Shown here: positions 25,386 to 36,999 of the stretch, in pieces | Layout of the letters: every line of letters starts with the position of its first letter | Numbering within the stretch: position 1 is the first letter of the stretch | NCBI GenBank assembly: GCA_035235625.1 | Contig: CP141143.1 | Location: 7,174,501-7,238,500, forward strand | Reading direction: 5' to 3' | DNA from: Saururus chinensis | Taxonomy: Eukaryota; Streptophyta; Magnoliopsida; Piperales; Saururaceae | DNA: 64,000 bases | The notes under the pieces: model-generated | The model's database searches: none | Told to the model about the DNA's origin: nothing | What the model saw: only the letters and a program-made list of their open reading frames with translations | Translations under genes and position numbers: made by a program

Positions 25386-25580
25386 GGAAAAGGATTTTTA
25401 TGCTCCTCTTTAATTTAAAATAAGCCTAGGTATGTGATATTTGAGATCGATAATGCATACCGTACGTTAGAGCTAATATTATTAGTGCTAATGTAAATCA
25501 ATATGTATGTTATTGATCTTATAGATAAAAGGTTCTTATGCATTCTTTATGATACGCTAAGAATAATAAAAATGCTTTCC
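25386..25580. mobile_element. MITE of the GGAAgaGTTTTTATG family
   Basis: Left end GGAAAAGGATTTTTATGCTC, right end in reverse GGAAAGCATTTTTATTATTC. The interior has the same TTGATCTTATAGATAAAAGG word as the copies at 465 and 771. A probable further, one-ended relative lies at about 38,087-38,240. 195 bp, no coding capacity. Confidence 0.6.
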
Positions 25581-25609
25581 TAGAACATAACCACTTATCA
25601 CACAATAAA

Positions 25610-25814
25610 TTCAGATCAGCCAAGTGCACTCTTACCTAATTGTAGTGGGAGTGCCTAATCAATGAACATCATGGTAGAAAAACGCTTCTAAATCTTAAAA
25701 TGCTTATTCAATGAACGCCATGGTAGAATAATGCATCTAATATTTTTCCACCATGATATGTATTGATTAGGCACTCCCACTGATTACGGTGGGAGTGCAC
25801 ACCTAGATCTGAAC
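25610..25814. mobile_element. MITE-like inverted repeat
   Basis: Arms of about 65 bp: left TTCAGATCAGCC...GTGGGAGTGCCTAATCAAT, right the complement ATTGATTAGGCACTCCCAC...AGATCTGAA. Inside, a second partial copy of the left arm (ATTCAATGAACGCCATGGTA) follows the first, so part was duplicated. The whole unit could fold into one long hairpin. The family is not assigned. Confidence 0.65.
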
Positions 25815-25931
25815 CCTCACACAATTGGGTCATCTTAGCTAGTACCGTCACGCAAGAAAGTATCACAAAAAGCATTGCAAGACTTTCCCATGTAGTATGC
25901 ATAAGGCCCACATGCTTGTAAGAACTTGCGC

Positions 25932-26117
25932 GAGAAATTATTTAGTGTGCGTCACACACCTTGCTGACCATGTATTTTACCATTTGCAAAACTACTCATT
26001 AGTATAATTGTAAGACATTATAGCAGTAAGTAGTTATAAATGATGATGAGTCGTGCCTTAAATAGTAAAATACACAGCCAATAGGGTGTGCGACGCACAC
26101 TGAAAAATTTCTCCATT
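25932..26117. mobile_element. MITE with long inverted ends
   Basis: Left GAGAAATTATTTAGTGTGCG TCACACACC; right in reverse GGAGAAATTTTTCAGTGTGCG TCGCACACC. The homology runs on through GTGTATTTTAC on both arms for about 70 bp. A central loop of about 50 bp separates them. The long ends suggest a Mutator-like or foldback MITE; the duplication is not clear. Confidence 0.65.
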
Positions 26118-26840
26118 TTTAGGCCTAATTTAGGATATATTCATTCCCGAAAAATTTAGTCCATATCATATAGTTTTAAAAAATTATTTTTATTTCAATT
26201 TTTTTGGAGTTACTTTTAATCTTTAGCTTTTCAATTCAAAATTTATGGTGACTAAAAGTAATAAAGTTTCATGATTTACTCTTTAAGTCAAACTCCAAAA
26301 ATCATTAAACTCTATTAGTTAAAAAAGTTTCTCATCTATAATATATTTGTTTAAAAATTTGTATTTATCTATAAAATAATATTTAATTACGAATTTAATC
26401 TTATTTCAAATTAAATATATTAACTTTTATATGTACATTAAATCATTTTTCATGTTAAAAAATAATCCAATATTTGCACTAATTTTTATACCTAATAAAA
26501 TAAATTTATTTGTAAAATTTTATTTTAACTAAAATGTTTGGTATTATACGTTTAAATTTCGATATATGACATTTTTTATTCTATAAAAACTTTAAATTGA
26601 CTTGACTCAAATGGTTTAATTTGGAGCTTTTATCCTAATTAAGTGTTGAATTTAGTACTATTGATCCATATATTACAACCAAAAGTTCATTCCTAAAGAT
26701 TGCATTAATTAATTCAAATAATGTTGGATGATTAACTAGAATTTTCTTTCTTATACAACTATGTTGTTCGCAAATGTGAACATATGTCTAAGATATGTAA
26801 TCCAGCTTTTTCTTTACAAGATTATGTTAATAATACTTTT
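26118..26840. other. AT-rich intergenic stretch
   Basis: Very AT-rich, poly-A and poly-T runs, no gene or element ends seen. Confidence 0.5.
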
Positions 26841-26842
26841 TA

Positions 26843-27088
26843 TTCCCTCTGTTTCATATTAAGTGTTTAATTTGTGAAACTTGTAATCTTTATACACTTT
26901 AAGAAGCACCTTACACCACAAAAGATTAAAAAAAATAGTTCACTACCTTCTCAAGTCACAAAAAGACAAAAACAAAAGCTTTTCTAACTTTGAAGGCCCT
27001 ACCTCCTCTTACTTATGGAAAGAATTGATATAAGACAAAGTATTTTTTTAAAATGAAACACTTAAATCGAGACAAAATGGAAGGAGTG
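26843..27088. mobile_element. Stowaway (Tc1/mariner) MITE
   Basis: TA target duplication at 26,841-26,842 and 27,089-27,090. Left TTCCCTCTGTTTCATATTAA, right in reverse CACTCCTTCCATTTTGTCTC, close to the Stowaway consensus CTCCCTCCGTTTCA. Both arms continue with AAGTGTTT. 246 bp, no transposase. It lies 720 bp upstream of GT31 copy C. Confidence 0.85.
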
Positions 27089-27573
27089 TAAACTTAACAA
27101 CAGATACAGCACAAGTATATTTTATGCTCTTTTGCTGACTTCATGGAATTAAGATATGTAACTTTGGATGCAAAAAGGGGGTATATTGACGAATCCTCTT
27201 CTTTGCCCTTGGCACATGGAACGTATAGCACAAACCGGGAAATTTCATGGTATGTAAAATACAAAAATTCATTAGTGTGAGTCAAGTTTAAGGAAGAAAA
27301 AGGATGAGTAGGCAACTCGTACAAGTTTTTACACAGAAGTTTCTATGTGGATCTTCCATATTGTTTATTTCGATTTTCATGTACATCGTGGCATTCGTCC
27401 TCCTTAGGTTCCCTTTTCCTGCCTCATATACAAACAAAGGTTGGCAGGGTCAGCGCCGCCCAACGTCTAAGCGTTTCCAAGGGAGCCCCCTAGTTTTTGT
27501 TCTTCCACCCTTGAAACTATACAAGCCACTTCCTGCATGAGAATAGTCAAAGCCTCTCCGGAGGCGTCTGCCA

Positions 27574-27580
27574 TATAAAA
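27574..27580 (+). promoter_or_regulatory. Possible TATA box of GT31 copy C
   Basis: TATAAAA in a CCATATAAAAAAAAG setting, 229 bp before the ATG of copy C. Position and sequence fit a plant core promoter, but A/T-rich words are common here, so it is only a candidate. Confidence 0.35.
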
Positions 27581-27808
27581 AAAAGAGAAAGTGGTCAAAC
27601 TGATCAAGAGAGAAATATAGATCCCAGTCCCTGCAATTAAAAGCAAACGTGAAGGCCCACTACTTTACGGAATAGTCAAACGCGTAAAGTATCGGTCTAG
27701 ATTCGATCAAATTTGACAGTCAACGTCCCGAAGATGATCAAAGATTGAAGATGTATGATGAATTCATTAAGCATCGGAAGATACGCCCACTTCTATAGCT
27801 AGTTTGAG

Positions 27809-28792
27809 ATGAAGCTTGCAAACGGAGATGTTTTGCCTCTGAAGTGGATCTTCTTCACATGGTCATTCTTGGCCATCGGCTACGTCCTCTTCATCTTCGC
27901 TTCCACAGCCCAAATTCGCCTGGCGACAGTCATAAACATCGGCCGCTCCACTTTATCCAACTACACCTGCCCGCCCCCCACCATTAATGGCGCCATGGCT
28001 GCGGTACCCGCAGGCCCGCCTGACTTCCGGTTGCTCATCGGGATCCTGACGTTGCCGGACCATTATGAGCGCAGGAACCTGATCCGCCTGGTTCACGGCA
28101 TTCAGCTTCCAGTCCGGACGGCCCAAGTGGACATCAAGTTTGTCTTCTGCAACCTCACCAAGGAGGAGCAGAAGGTGTTCGTGGCTTTGGAAATCATGCA
28201 CTACGACGACATCATCATCCTCAACTGCACCGAGAACATGAACAAAGGCAAGACCTATACTTATTTCTCAAGCTTGCCAGGCATGTTTGAGTCCGACAGT
28301 GAAAATGGTTCTAGCACTGTTCCTTACGATTACGTGATGAAGGCGGACGACGACATCTTCTTCAGGCTAGATCGGCTGGTGGAGTCGCTGAGGGGCTTGC
28401 CCAGGGAGGACTTGTACTACGGATTCGTCATCCCCTGCGCGGAGATGAACACTCACCGCCGCTACATGGCGGGGATGGGCTACGTCCTGTCCTGGGACCT
28501 GGTCGAGTGGATACGGACGTCGGACATTCCGGCGAAGCACCTGGTCGGGCCGGAGGACAAGATGCTGGGGGAGTGGCTCAACTTGGGCAATCGGGCCAAG
28601 AACCGGTTCAACACCAAGCCGGCCATGTACGACTTCCCCATCGAGAAGCCCAAAGACAAGTGTTCCCACGAGTTTGTGCCGGACACCATCGCCGTCCATC
28701 GGCTCAAAGACCAGACCAAGTGGATCCGGACCCTGAAGTATTTTAATGTCACCGACGGGCTCAAGCCCTCCAAATTGTACCATATTCGTTGA
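27809..28792 (+). CDS. GT31-family beta-1,3-galactosyltransferase-like protein, copy C
   Basis: 327 residues, single exon. Membrane anchor at about 13-31 (WIFFTWSFLAIGYVLFIFA); PDFRLLIGILTLPDHYERRN at 71-90; DDD at 180-182 (KADDDIFFRL); YMAGMGYVLSWD; PED at 248-250; final VHRLKDQTKWIRTL. All catalytic motifs are intact. The stem is Pro/Ala-rich and the part before the last motif (PIEKPKDKCSHEFVPDT) differs from VGCPRPFSPNT of copies A and B, so it is the most diverged member. Third positions are clearly richer in G and C than in copy A. The start is the first ATG of the frame. Only 2.9 kb separates it from copy B. Acceptor unknown. Confidence 0.9.
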   Translation: MKLANGDVLPLKWIFFTWSFLAIGYVLFIFASTAQIRLATVINIGRSTLSNYTCPPPTINGAMAAVPAGPPDFRLLIGILTLPDHYERRNLIRLVHGIQLPVRTAQVDIKFVFCNLTKEEQKVFVALEIMHYDDIIILNCTENMNKGKTYTYFSSLPGMFESDSENGSSTVPYDYVMKADDDIFFRLDRLVESLRGLPREDLYYGFVIPCAEMNTHRRYMAGMGYVLSWDLVEWIRTSDIPAKHLVGPEDKMLGEWLNLGNRAKNRFNTKPAMYDFPIEKPKDKCSHEFVPDTIAVHRLKDQTKWIRTLKYFNVTDGLKPSKLYHIR

Positions 28793-29249
28793 ACCTTAGC
28801 TAACTGGTCACCAAAGGGCATGAAGTCATCTTCCTCATTCTTCTCCCACTGTCTCTGGTCAAGGGATGCGACAGCGGACAGTTGGGTTTTCTTCATTCTT
28901 CTGGCTGGTCGAGGTGACGCAATTGGATGCGTTGACCTTGTGGCGGAGGCCAAACATAGATGGTTTTTGAAGTCACGCCCATGGATTTTTCTCAAGGCAG
29001 TGCCAACATTTTCCCCATCAGTTTTTTATTCAAATAATTACTTCATTGCACCATTAATAGTCACCGTTTATAAGTGTAATTCTTCTTATCCTGTTTATAC
29101 TACTATTTTTTTAAAAAAATTGTTTTGAGAGTAAGGGAGGATTTAAGGTATTGGAAGCGAATAAAATGAAAAATAAACTGATTCTAGTGAATAAGCAGGG
29201 TTCTCTCCATAGTACTGCGTAGTTCCTTCTTGTATGATTACTTCACTTT

Positions 29250-31250
29250 TTATAAGAGCATTATTTATCCTCAGTTCTGAATTAATCCGGCAACTCCCTG
29301 AGTCTCAAGACCCTCCTTGGTTGCTATGTGGTAATTTCAATGTTGTCACAAATTACAAGGATAAATCAGGGGATAGGTTTGAATTTTAAGCTAATTGGAA
29401 TTTTCATTGGTTTTATTCAAGAATGCAATTTATTTGACATCTCTTTCAAGGGTTCTCGGTTGGGCGAATTTATATCCAACTTCTTTTCTTAAACATTTGC
29501 GGCCATGCCTATTGTGGCATCTTATTACAGCCGTATTTATTTCTACTAGAATAAATTATCCATTTCACCCTCATCCATTTTAGTTAATGACCTTTTTGAC
29601 CCAAGTTACAGGCATGATGAGATTATCTCTAAGGCCTAGAATAATAATACTCGTATTAGGGAATTCCTTCTTTGATATTTTCAAATAAACTCATGTTTGC
29701 TCAAGAAAATTTAAAGGATTGGAAGAGACGGCCTATCTTGGTATCATAAATAAGCTAGTTGATTATCGCCTAAGCAGATACGTTTCCTTTACGATCATAA
29801 ACAAGACTATGGTGGTCAGGTGTTTCAAAAAATTGAGAGACAGTTGTTACAAAAATATGATATGCTTTATCAATTTTCATAAAACAATCGGGCACACAAA
29901 TCATGATTTCGTTGGCTAGCTATAGAAAGGAGACATGAATGCAAGTTTCTTCTATCAACCATCATTCAACGAATCTAAAGCCATATTTCTGAAATTAAAG
30001 ATAATGTGGGAATTTATCATTCAGATATATCTAGGATTGAACATATTTTTAATCATCACTGTCATTCTTTATATTCAAATACTTTGGATAATTATCATGC
30101 ATATTATATCCTTTATTATGTTAGAAGTTGGCATTATATATAAATGGGTTAAACCTATATCATTAAGGTAGGTATAATATTTATATATGGGCTAGGCCCG
30201 TAATATTTATGTGGGTCAAACCTATATTATTTAAGTGGGTTAAGCTCATATGGTAGAAAGCCCAAGCTCATTTTGTATTAAATAAGAATTACATGTGTGA
30301 ATTGGTTAAATAAGTGAATAGTCTCACATCGCCGCCTAAAAGAAGGTGATTGTGCTGGTATATAAGACATTAGTTTGACCTTTTAACTTAAACCCACTTT
30401 TGTGGGAGAGAAAGATGTTGAACCAATGTACCTAAGTGGGCTAATCTACACGCGCACCATTGCCATTCGGCCGGCTCAATTTGCACACACAACCGACAGG
30501 GTTACAGGTCGGGTTGGGTTGGGTCAACAAGATAATCCGTTTGAAAGAAAATTATATCTTCAACGAGATTTTTCATCACCATATTTTCAAATATATAAAA
30601 ACAACATATTATATTGGTCCTTGTATTACAAAAGAGGAAAATTAGCTAGAGTTTTTGTCATCTGTTTCTTATGAGGAAGTTTTATGTGCAGTGAATTAAT
30701 TGGGTAAATGCCCTGATCCAAATGGTTCCTCAGGTCTCTAATATATTCAACATATTGAAATACTATTCGTAAGGTTGTATGCTCTTATGTGAAAAAGTAT
30801 TTTCAAACGGGAGAAACGTGTAGAAGCTTAAATTATACTTATTTGTTCTCATTCAAAAAATTTAAAAGCCCAAAACAACTACCCCATTTTCATCCAATAG
30901 GTTTGTGTAATTTCCTTATAGGGCACTGTTTAATAATGTAGTGAATAGATTACAGCCTATTATGCACAGAATTACTTCGAATCAAACTAAGGGTGATCTA
31001 TTCAAGATAACATATTTATTGCCTAGGAGATTTTTTATGCTATTCACTCCAATAAGGAAAAGTTGAAAAAATAGGGTAAATTGGTGGCAGTTAAAATTTT
31101 AAATTGCAAAGGCCTATGATCGAGTTAAGAGGAGCTTCCTTAAGCAAGTGCTTCAATGTCATGATTTCCATCCTTCTTTTACTTATAAGATTATGTCATA
31201 CCTCAAAAATCTTAACAAAATTTAAATGATTATGGCATGAGATTTTTGTT
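29250..31250 (+). pseudogene. L1-type LINE relic
   Basis: Decayed pieces in the right order. Endonuclease words: PWLLCGNFNVVTNYKDKSG at about 29,310-29,365. Later reverse transcriptase words: GKCPDPNGSSG at about 30,700; then NRLQPIMHRITSNQT; then VAVKILNCKGL and VKRSFLKQVLQCHDFHPSFT near 31,090-31,180. Stops and frame changes are many. The 3' end is not found. A solo LTR (30,119-30,606) sits between the endonuclease and reverse transcriptase parts. Confidence 0.75.
30119..30606. mobile_element. Solo LTR inside the LINE relic (fossil)
   Basis: A 488-bp unit with TGTTAGAAGTTGG at the left and ACAACA at the right, flanked by TATTA on both sides (30,114-30,118 and 30,607-30,611). The TGTTRGAAG...AACA form is usual for Ty1/copia LTRs. 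Degenerate GGGTTAAACCTATAT words repeat inside. No second LTR or internal part is attached. Confidence 0.75.
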
Positions 31251-31259
31251 GCGAAATCT

Positions 31260-32264
31260 ACTTCTTTTTTTTTCGTCCCTATGATTGCTACATACAAATT
31301 AAACTATCACGAGAATTGCTCCCATGCGCATTGGCTTGCACTCCAAAGAGTGAGCAATTAAGCCTAACAAGGAATAAAAAAACAACTAGCATTATAAACT
31401 TAATTAAAACTTTTTATGCATCACCAATAAAAGACATAACGTAATTGCTTCAAAACCTCATCAATTAAGACACAAATTAGATTCAAGTGTCAACAACTCA
31501 ATCACGAATTAGAAGATTCATCGTAGACATGAACAAGATTTCCAAGTCTTAGTATCACATTTTCAACGAAGTGCCAAATACCCCATTGTGTCGGCTTGGT
31601 AATTACAATATTTTGTTGAGTCGACTTGATAAACTTAAATAGGAAAGAACCGCAAGAGGAATTATAAGACTATGCACCACATGTTAAATTATCCACATCT
31701 TCGTATTAACATCAAGGGCACAAGAACAATTCATTCATTTGAGTTGGTATTTTGAATCACCATAATGAGCTGCTCCTTTTAATTAAAAATCTCCACTGTG
31801 TGAGATATCACCATTGCTTCAAGTGATCCTCGTGACTTATGGCAACTGAAAACCTTACATTCACTAAACAATGGCATAGTCGATACCCCGTCCTAATCAA
31901 TAGTTTAGTTCCTACCTTCAAATCATTAACAAAAAAAAAAAATGCAATGTTTTTCAAATCATTGTAAAATTTCACGCTAGATGCTGCAAGGCAGCAAGGC
32001 CGAACCAAGGTGAACCCAGCTGCCCTTTTCCCCAATTTTTGCGGTCAGCGGTCTCCTCGGGGATCAACTATTATCAGATATTGCCACCGCGAGCCGCGAT
32101 GGACGCCGACTCCATACCTGAACCGAACCACGGGGGCAATAGCTCCGATCCTCATGGGCCCGGAGGTCGCGCAGGCCCGCAGGTCGGGGAAGCCACGGAG
32201 CGAGTGGAGGGGCAGTTTCGTCCTTACGGGTTGAAAACAGCAAGGCGTCCTCGGCTCGCGTGGG
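31260..32264. other. Intergenic, upstream of VDAC
   Basis: AT-rich until about 32,030, then abruptly GC-rich with TGGGCCCGG-type words near 32,155, consistent with the promoter of the VDAC gene. No separate gene is supported. Confidence 0.4.
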
Positions 32265-32500
32265 CGGACTCCATTTTGGCTTTTGGAGGGATATTTTGCG
32301 GCAGGCGCCCTTGTCAGTTGCCGGCCACCATTCGAGTTGCTCGTCTCCTCTACCACCCCTTCTTCCCCTCCCCTCCGGCCTCCTCCCGTGTCGGCGCCGC
32401 CATCGCCCTCGGCATCGGCTGAGGAGCCAAGGGTGGAAGATCGTCCTTTGGCGTCGTCTGCCTTGTGGGTTCTCAGATTTTCAATCGCTTACTCCCTTGA
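32265..32500 (+). promoter_or_regulatory. Probable 5' leader exon of the VDAC gene
   Basis: A C+T-rich stretch (CCACCCCTTCTTCCCCTCCC near 32,352) typical of plant 5' untranslated exons. A leader intron of roughly 0.65 kb would end at the acceptor TGTGAACAG at 33,162-33,170, 16 bp upstream of the ATG. The exact donor and transcription start cannot be fixed from the sequence alone. Confidence 0.45.
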
Positions 32501-33186
32501 CGTAATGTTTTTAACTCTATTTCAATGTGCTTATTAACTTGACTCTTCTTATGACTCTTTCTGATCATTTCTATCCGATGCCTTCGATTATGTTCTTTTG
32601 CTTTCCTGTTTTGACTTATGTAATGCTTCTCTCATTGAGGAAATTTAAATCGGTGGAACTAGCTGTGTGTGCCATGAAGAATTAGCCACGAATCTGTAAG
32701 CAGATGTGCTATAGGCATGTTCACATTACAATAGCATTACTCATATTTCGGATTGTAGCAAACTGAATTTTGTGCGCACATGTTTGTGATGGTACATTTT
32801 TCTTCGTTTTTTCATTTTCGACACTGGAAAGAAAAAAATGATCTAGTTTCATTGTCCGCATGTTTTCTGCTGGAAAATGTCAAATAGTTCATTTGCGAGA
32901 AATTTGTAAATTGAGAAGTTCATTTATGCTTCATGGAAAGCAGGATACTTTTTGGTAGTTTCCAGTTGACGCTAGAGTATCCTGGGGAGTCCGTTCCGCT
33001 AGTATTTTCAATTGCCTGTCTGAAATTACAATTTCAATTCCTTTGACTGGTTCCGGACTGACCTGACATATGATCCTTCCTCACTTGTTCCTACATTTGA
33101 TAGTTCCACTTACACCTCAAAGTTATAACTGATGTGTTAACATGTTTTGCTATGTGAACAGATAGACATCCTACCTGGATTAAGCG

Positions 33187-36100
33187 ATGGCAACCGGTCC
33201 GGGACCTTTTTCAGACATTGGCAAGAAGGCCAAAGGTACTCTTGATTTCCAATGAAAAGACTTTATTTGTTCTCTGGTGTTCAATTTTGAAGGATTTTAC
33301 CTGTCAGCAACAAGTATTCAGATTGCAGTTCCAATCGCATGAAGATTTCTCTTACTTTAAATTTTCTGTGTCTCTTTTTCACCCATAAATATTACAAAAT
33401 ATGCTCTGACATAATATCGACGGCCTTTGTCTCACAAATATCGTGAGAGTTTTTTTATGGAATATTTTGTATAAACTAAGAAAGGTCCAAGAACAGATAG
33501 ACTTTGTTGTGCATGCAATCAAGCTGTAATTTTGGGTTCAATAATTGGTGGGGTTCAACTACAGGGAGGCTAGTAAATTAATAGCTTGTGCTAAGATGAA
33601 TTTTTCTATGCTTTTCACATTATTGGTTTTTATGTAAGGTTTAGCTTTGTTTACAATTTTTTGTGCTAGATGTAATCTGAGCAGCTCCTCGTTGAAAAAA
33701 TTATGTATTTTTTAGTCTTGATATTGTTCCCCACCAATTTGTGCAGATACCTAAAATTTGTCAAATTTATATGCATAGCCATCTATGTTGGTTTATGTTC
33801 CATATGCAAATTCTATATTTTGTCCTGAATTCTGTTATTGTTTCTTATATGCTATCAATTGTTTGGTCTTGTGAGCATGCCTATCATAAAACTGTTTTGC
33901 ATGATAGTTTAGCAAGTTAGGTTCTTTACGTGTCATTTCTGGGTTACTTGGTCTATCATGATAAGTAGTGCTGTTGCCTAGAGTAATGTCCTCGGATTTG
34001 CAATATTAAATTTCCTGTGCCTTGATGCCAGTTGGTTTCCTGTGCAGACCTGTTGACAAAAGATTACAATTTCGACCAAAAGTTCACATTGACTATGTTG
34101 AAGGCTACGGGAGTGGTAAAATATGTTTTGCTTGTGTAATTGCTTATTCATATAACCTTGATTACAAATTAAAGGGGCCTGCCTGCATGCTGCTATTCAT
34201 CAAATGTCTTATCCAACTATCCAAGATATGCGTGTCCTGCTCTGTGTCCTTTTTTTTTTTCAAAAGCAGGATCTCTGCTGTTTTCTAAGGTCTATGTTCA
34301 CATGGTTAAAATTATTAACTTGCAGTCATTGGTGTTTTATGGTTATGTTTTGGTTGAGCTTACCTGATACTCTTTTGTACTAAGGACAAATTATAAAACA
34401 AATATAAAATCCTCTGGGTGAAGAAATAAGTGAATTCTTTTTGACATCACGACCACGACCACCACCATTCCACATAGAAATGGTGAAATTCATTTGTAAA
34501 GGAGTATTTCTTGTACACTATAAAATCAAATATTTCGTTTTTGTTATGTCATCTTTTATGTCTGTCATTTATGTCTTTTATATTTTCTTTACTATCATTA
34601 TCATGACTATTATAATTATCACTATTTCAATTATTGTTATCATTATTATCATCATCTTACCATATGATTATCTATTTTTCCTTTCATATGTTATGATCTG
34701 CCCTAGTGGTCCGACCTCTACCCAGTGGGTCCACTTAGCCATTATACACGTATTAGGAATTCATGTTATTATCAGAGTTAGTAATATTTATTTAATTATT
34801 AAGGGCTTATTTGTAATTATTGTTAGTACTTGAATTAGTGGGCTGTAGGCTAGTTAATTAGGCCCACTAAGCTCTCAATTTGAGTGTAAGGCTCAGCCTC
34901 ATTTTTAGTGTGTGAATGAATGATTGTTTCTCCTTAAACACTTTCCCCTCCCCTCGTCATCTGTTATGTTTCCCCCATTTCACTCTGAACTTCTACCCAC
35001 CCTTAATCCAACCTTCATCTTTTAATTCCACCTCCATTATCACTCATTCCACCTTTCACCCCCAAGAATCCGTTTGCAACATTGTATTTGACTTCTGTCA
35101 TTGGCTTGATAGGGCATCACAACCACCGGAGTAAAGAAGGATCAGCTCTTTGTTGGTGACATAAACACTCAGTATAAAGGCGGCAATACCACAGTGGATG
35201 TTAAAGTAGATACGAGCTCCAATGTAAGTGGAAATTTTTATTTTAGGGTTATTATCCATTTGAAATTTTCTTTGATTCAAGTGCTTATATTAGTTCTGAT
35301 TAGGATAGATGTACTTGTTTACAGATTTCAACAACAGTGGCAGTGAACGGAATTTTCCCAGGCACAAGAGCTGCGGTTTCCTTTAAAATACCTGATCACA
35401 AGTCTAGCAAAGTGAGTGTGCCTGCAAATGTTTCATTTAAGTGAAACATAATTATTTATCAGCTTTCTAATCGGTTCCATGCTGCTTGCCTTACAGTTGG
35501 AGATGCAGTATAATCATGCCCATGCTGCCATAGGTTCCAGCATTGGGTTGACCCCAAACCCTTTTTTGGAGCTCTCAGCAGCTATAGGAAGCAGGGAAGT
35601 CAGCCTTGGTGCGGAAGTGGGCTTTGACACTAAATCAGCTACTGTTACCAAGTGTAATGCAGGCATTGGTTTAAACAAACATGACTTCTCTGCCTCACTG
35701 ATACTGTAAGTTGCGATTCTTATCTAACTTCAACTTATGTTTTTTTCCTCTTTCATACGAAGAACTTTTCCTCCTGAAATTCCTGGCGGGGCTCTGATAA
35801 ATAAATGCAGTGGGATTAAAAATATGGGCTGGATTATAGATTATACAGAATTAGGCATATTTTAATTTTCAGGTTGTCTTGGTCCAGCCCTTAAATTTTT
35901 TAAATGTAGATTTTGGATGCAAAGTTAGATGGAGAAGCCCTAAAAGTAGGACCCTATTTCAGTGCTTCTTTTCAATTGCCATGATCCCACCTTTATGGTC
36001 TCTGTGCGGGGGCTGAATAGGAGGTGGGTAGGGAGAAATAAATTTTTTTAGTTTCTTTGCCTGGTTACAAAAGATAAAAAAATATAGTAATCACATCATT

Positions 36101-36999
36101 TTGAAGTTTCCAGTTTTTGTCTCGAAACAACTGTCTTTTTAATATGAATATTTCTGTGAATTATTCATGCAGTTTTGAATGAGAAATTAGTCTATTTATA
36201 AAGAGACACCTTCTGTGTTTCAGATAATGTGAGAAAGTGTTTAATATAATTTGTCGCTTATTGTTATATTTTTCAGTACTGTCTCCCAGTTTATCTGGTG
36301 TTTTCAAAGCGTCATCTTTAATGCCTAATTTATAGTCTGGTTTTACCTACCAATTAAAGTAAGTTGAATTTAGAAAAGAACACGAGATATGGTGGTAAAA
36401 CTGTACATGTAGAAATGTAGCGATCAATAGTATTATGAAAATGCTACACCCATGGATCCTTACCTCACACACGCCATGATGATAACATAGAGCTCGGGTG
36501 AGGGCATGGGGCGCCTACTCAATGTGGCACACATCCCTGGTCACGAGGGTACATTGCATGACTTGTGGCATTATGTAGATAATGGGTGTTATACTTGAAG
36601 AGCCATCTAATTCATATAAGGCCATTGGATGTCCAAACTATATGTGCTGATGAGTGATGACATTTAATAGTTATTTCTTGGCTAATATGTAGAGGGGACA
36701 AGGGAGAGACTGTGAAAGCCTCGTATATCCACATTTTAAATCCGATCACAGGAGCTGCAGTTGCTGCTGAAATGACTCACAAGCTCACTTCATATGAGAA
36801 CGCTTTCACAATTGGCAGTTCTTATGCTTTTGACCCATTCACGATGATGAAAACTCGTGTAAGTCATAGTGGGAAGACTGCAATGCTCTGTCAACATGAA
36901 TGGCGGCCAAAATCCCTGATCACTGTTTCTGCCGAGTATGATCCGAAGGCTGTTGATTCAGCTACCAAGTTTGGCCTTGCATTATCTTTGAAGCCCTGA
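33187..36999 (+). CDS. VDAC: Mitochondrial outer-membrane porin (VDAC)
   Basis: Six coding exons: 33,187-33,235; 34,048-34,115; 35,113-35,223; 35,325-35,411; 35,497-35,705; 36,693-36,999. All introns are GT-AG and phases agree, giving 276 residues, the normal VDAC length. The protein starts MATGPGPFSDIGKKAKDLL (the N-terminal helix), continues with the beta-barrel strands (FTLTMLKATGV, GITTTGVKKDQLFVGDINTQ, VDVKVDTSSN), and ends ATKFGLALSLKP. It forms the voltage-gated channel for ATP, ADP and metabolites in the outer mitochondrial membrane. The leader is probably split by another intron. Intron 2 is about 1.0 kb and holds an LTR relic; intron 5 is also about 1 kb. Which plant VDAC isoform it is cannot be told. 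Confidence 0.96.
34689..35081 (+). mobile_element. LTR-like relic in VDAC intron 2 (fossil)
   Basis: A unit of about 393 bp starting TGTTATGATCTGCCC and ending TTTGCAACA, with the TG...CA layout of a copia-size LTR. The flanking 5-mers, TCATA and TTGTA, match only partly, so the boundaries are provisional. It ends 31 bp before the exon 3 splice acceptor. Just upstream (34,590-34,670) is an ATT/ATC simple repeat. Confidence 0.45.

Noticed and set aside
32010-32537. Several frames of 75-127 codons upstream of VDAC
   Set aside because: GC-rich promoter and leader sequence gives open frames on both strands; none shows a domain, and the VDAC leader explains the composition.
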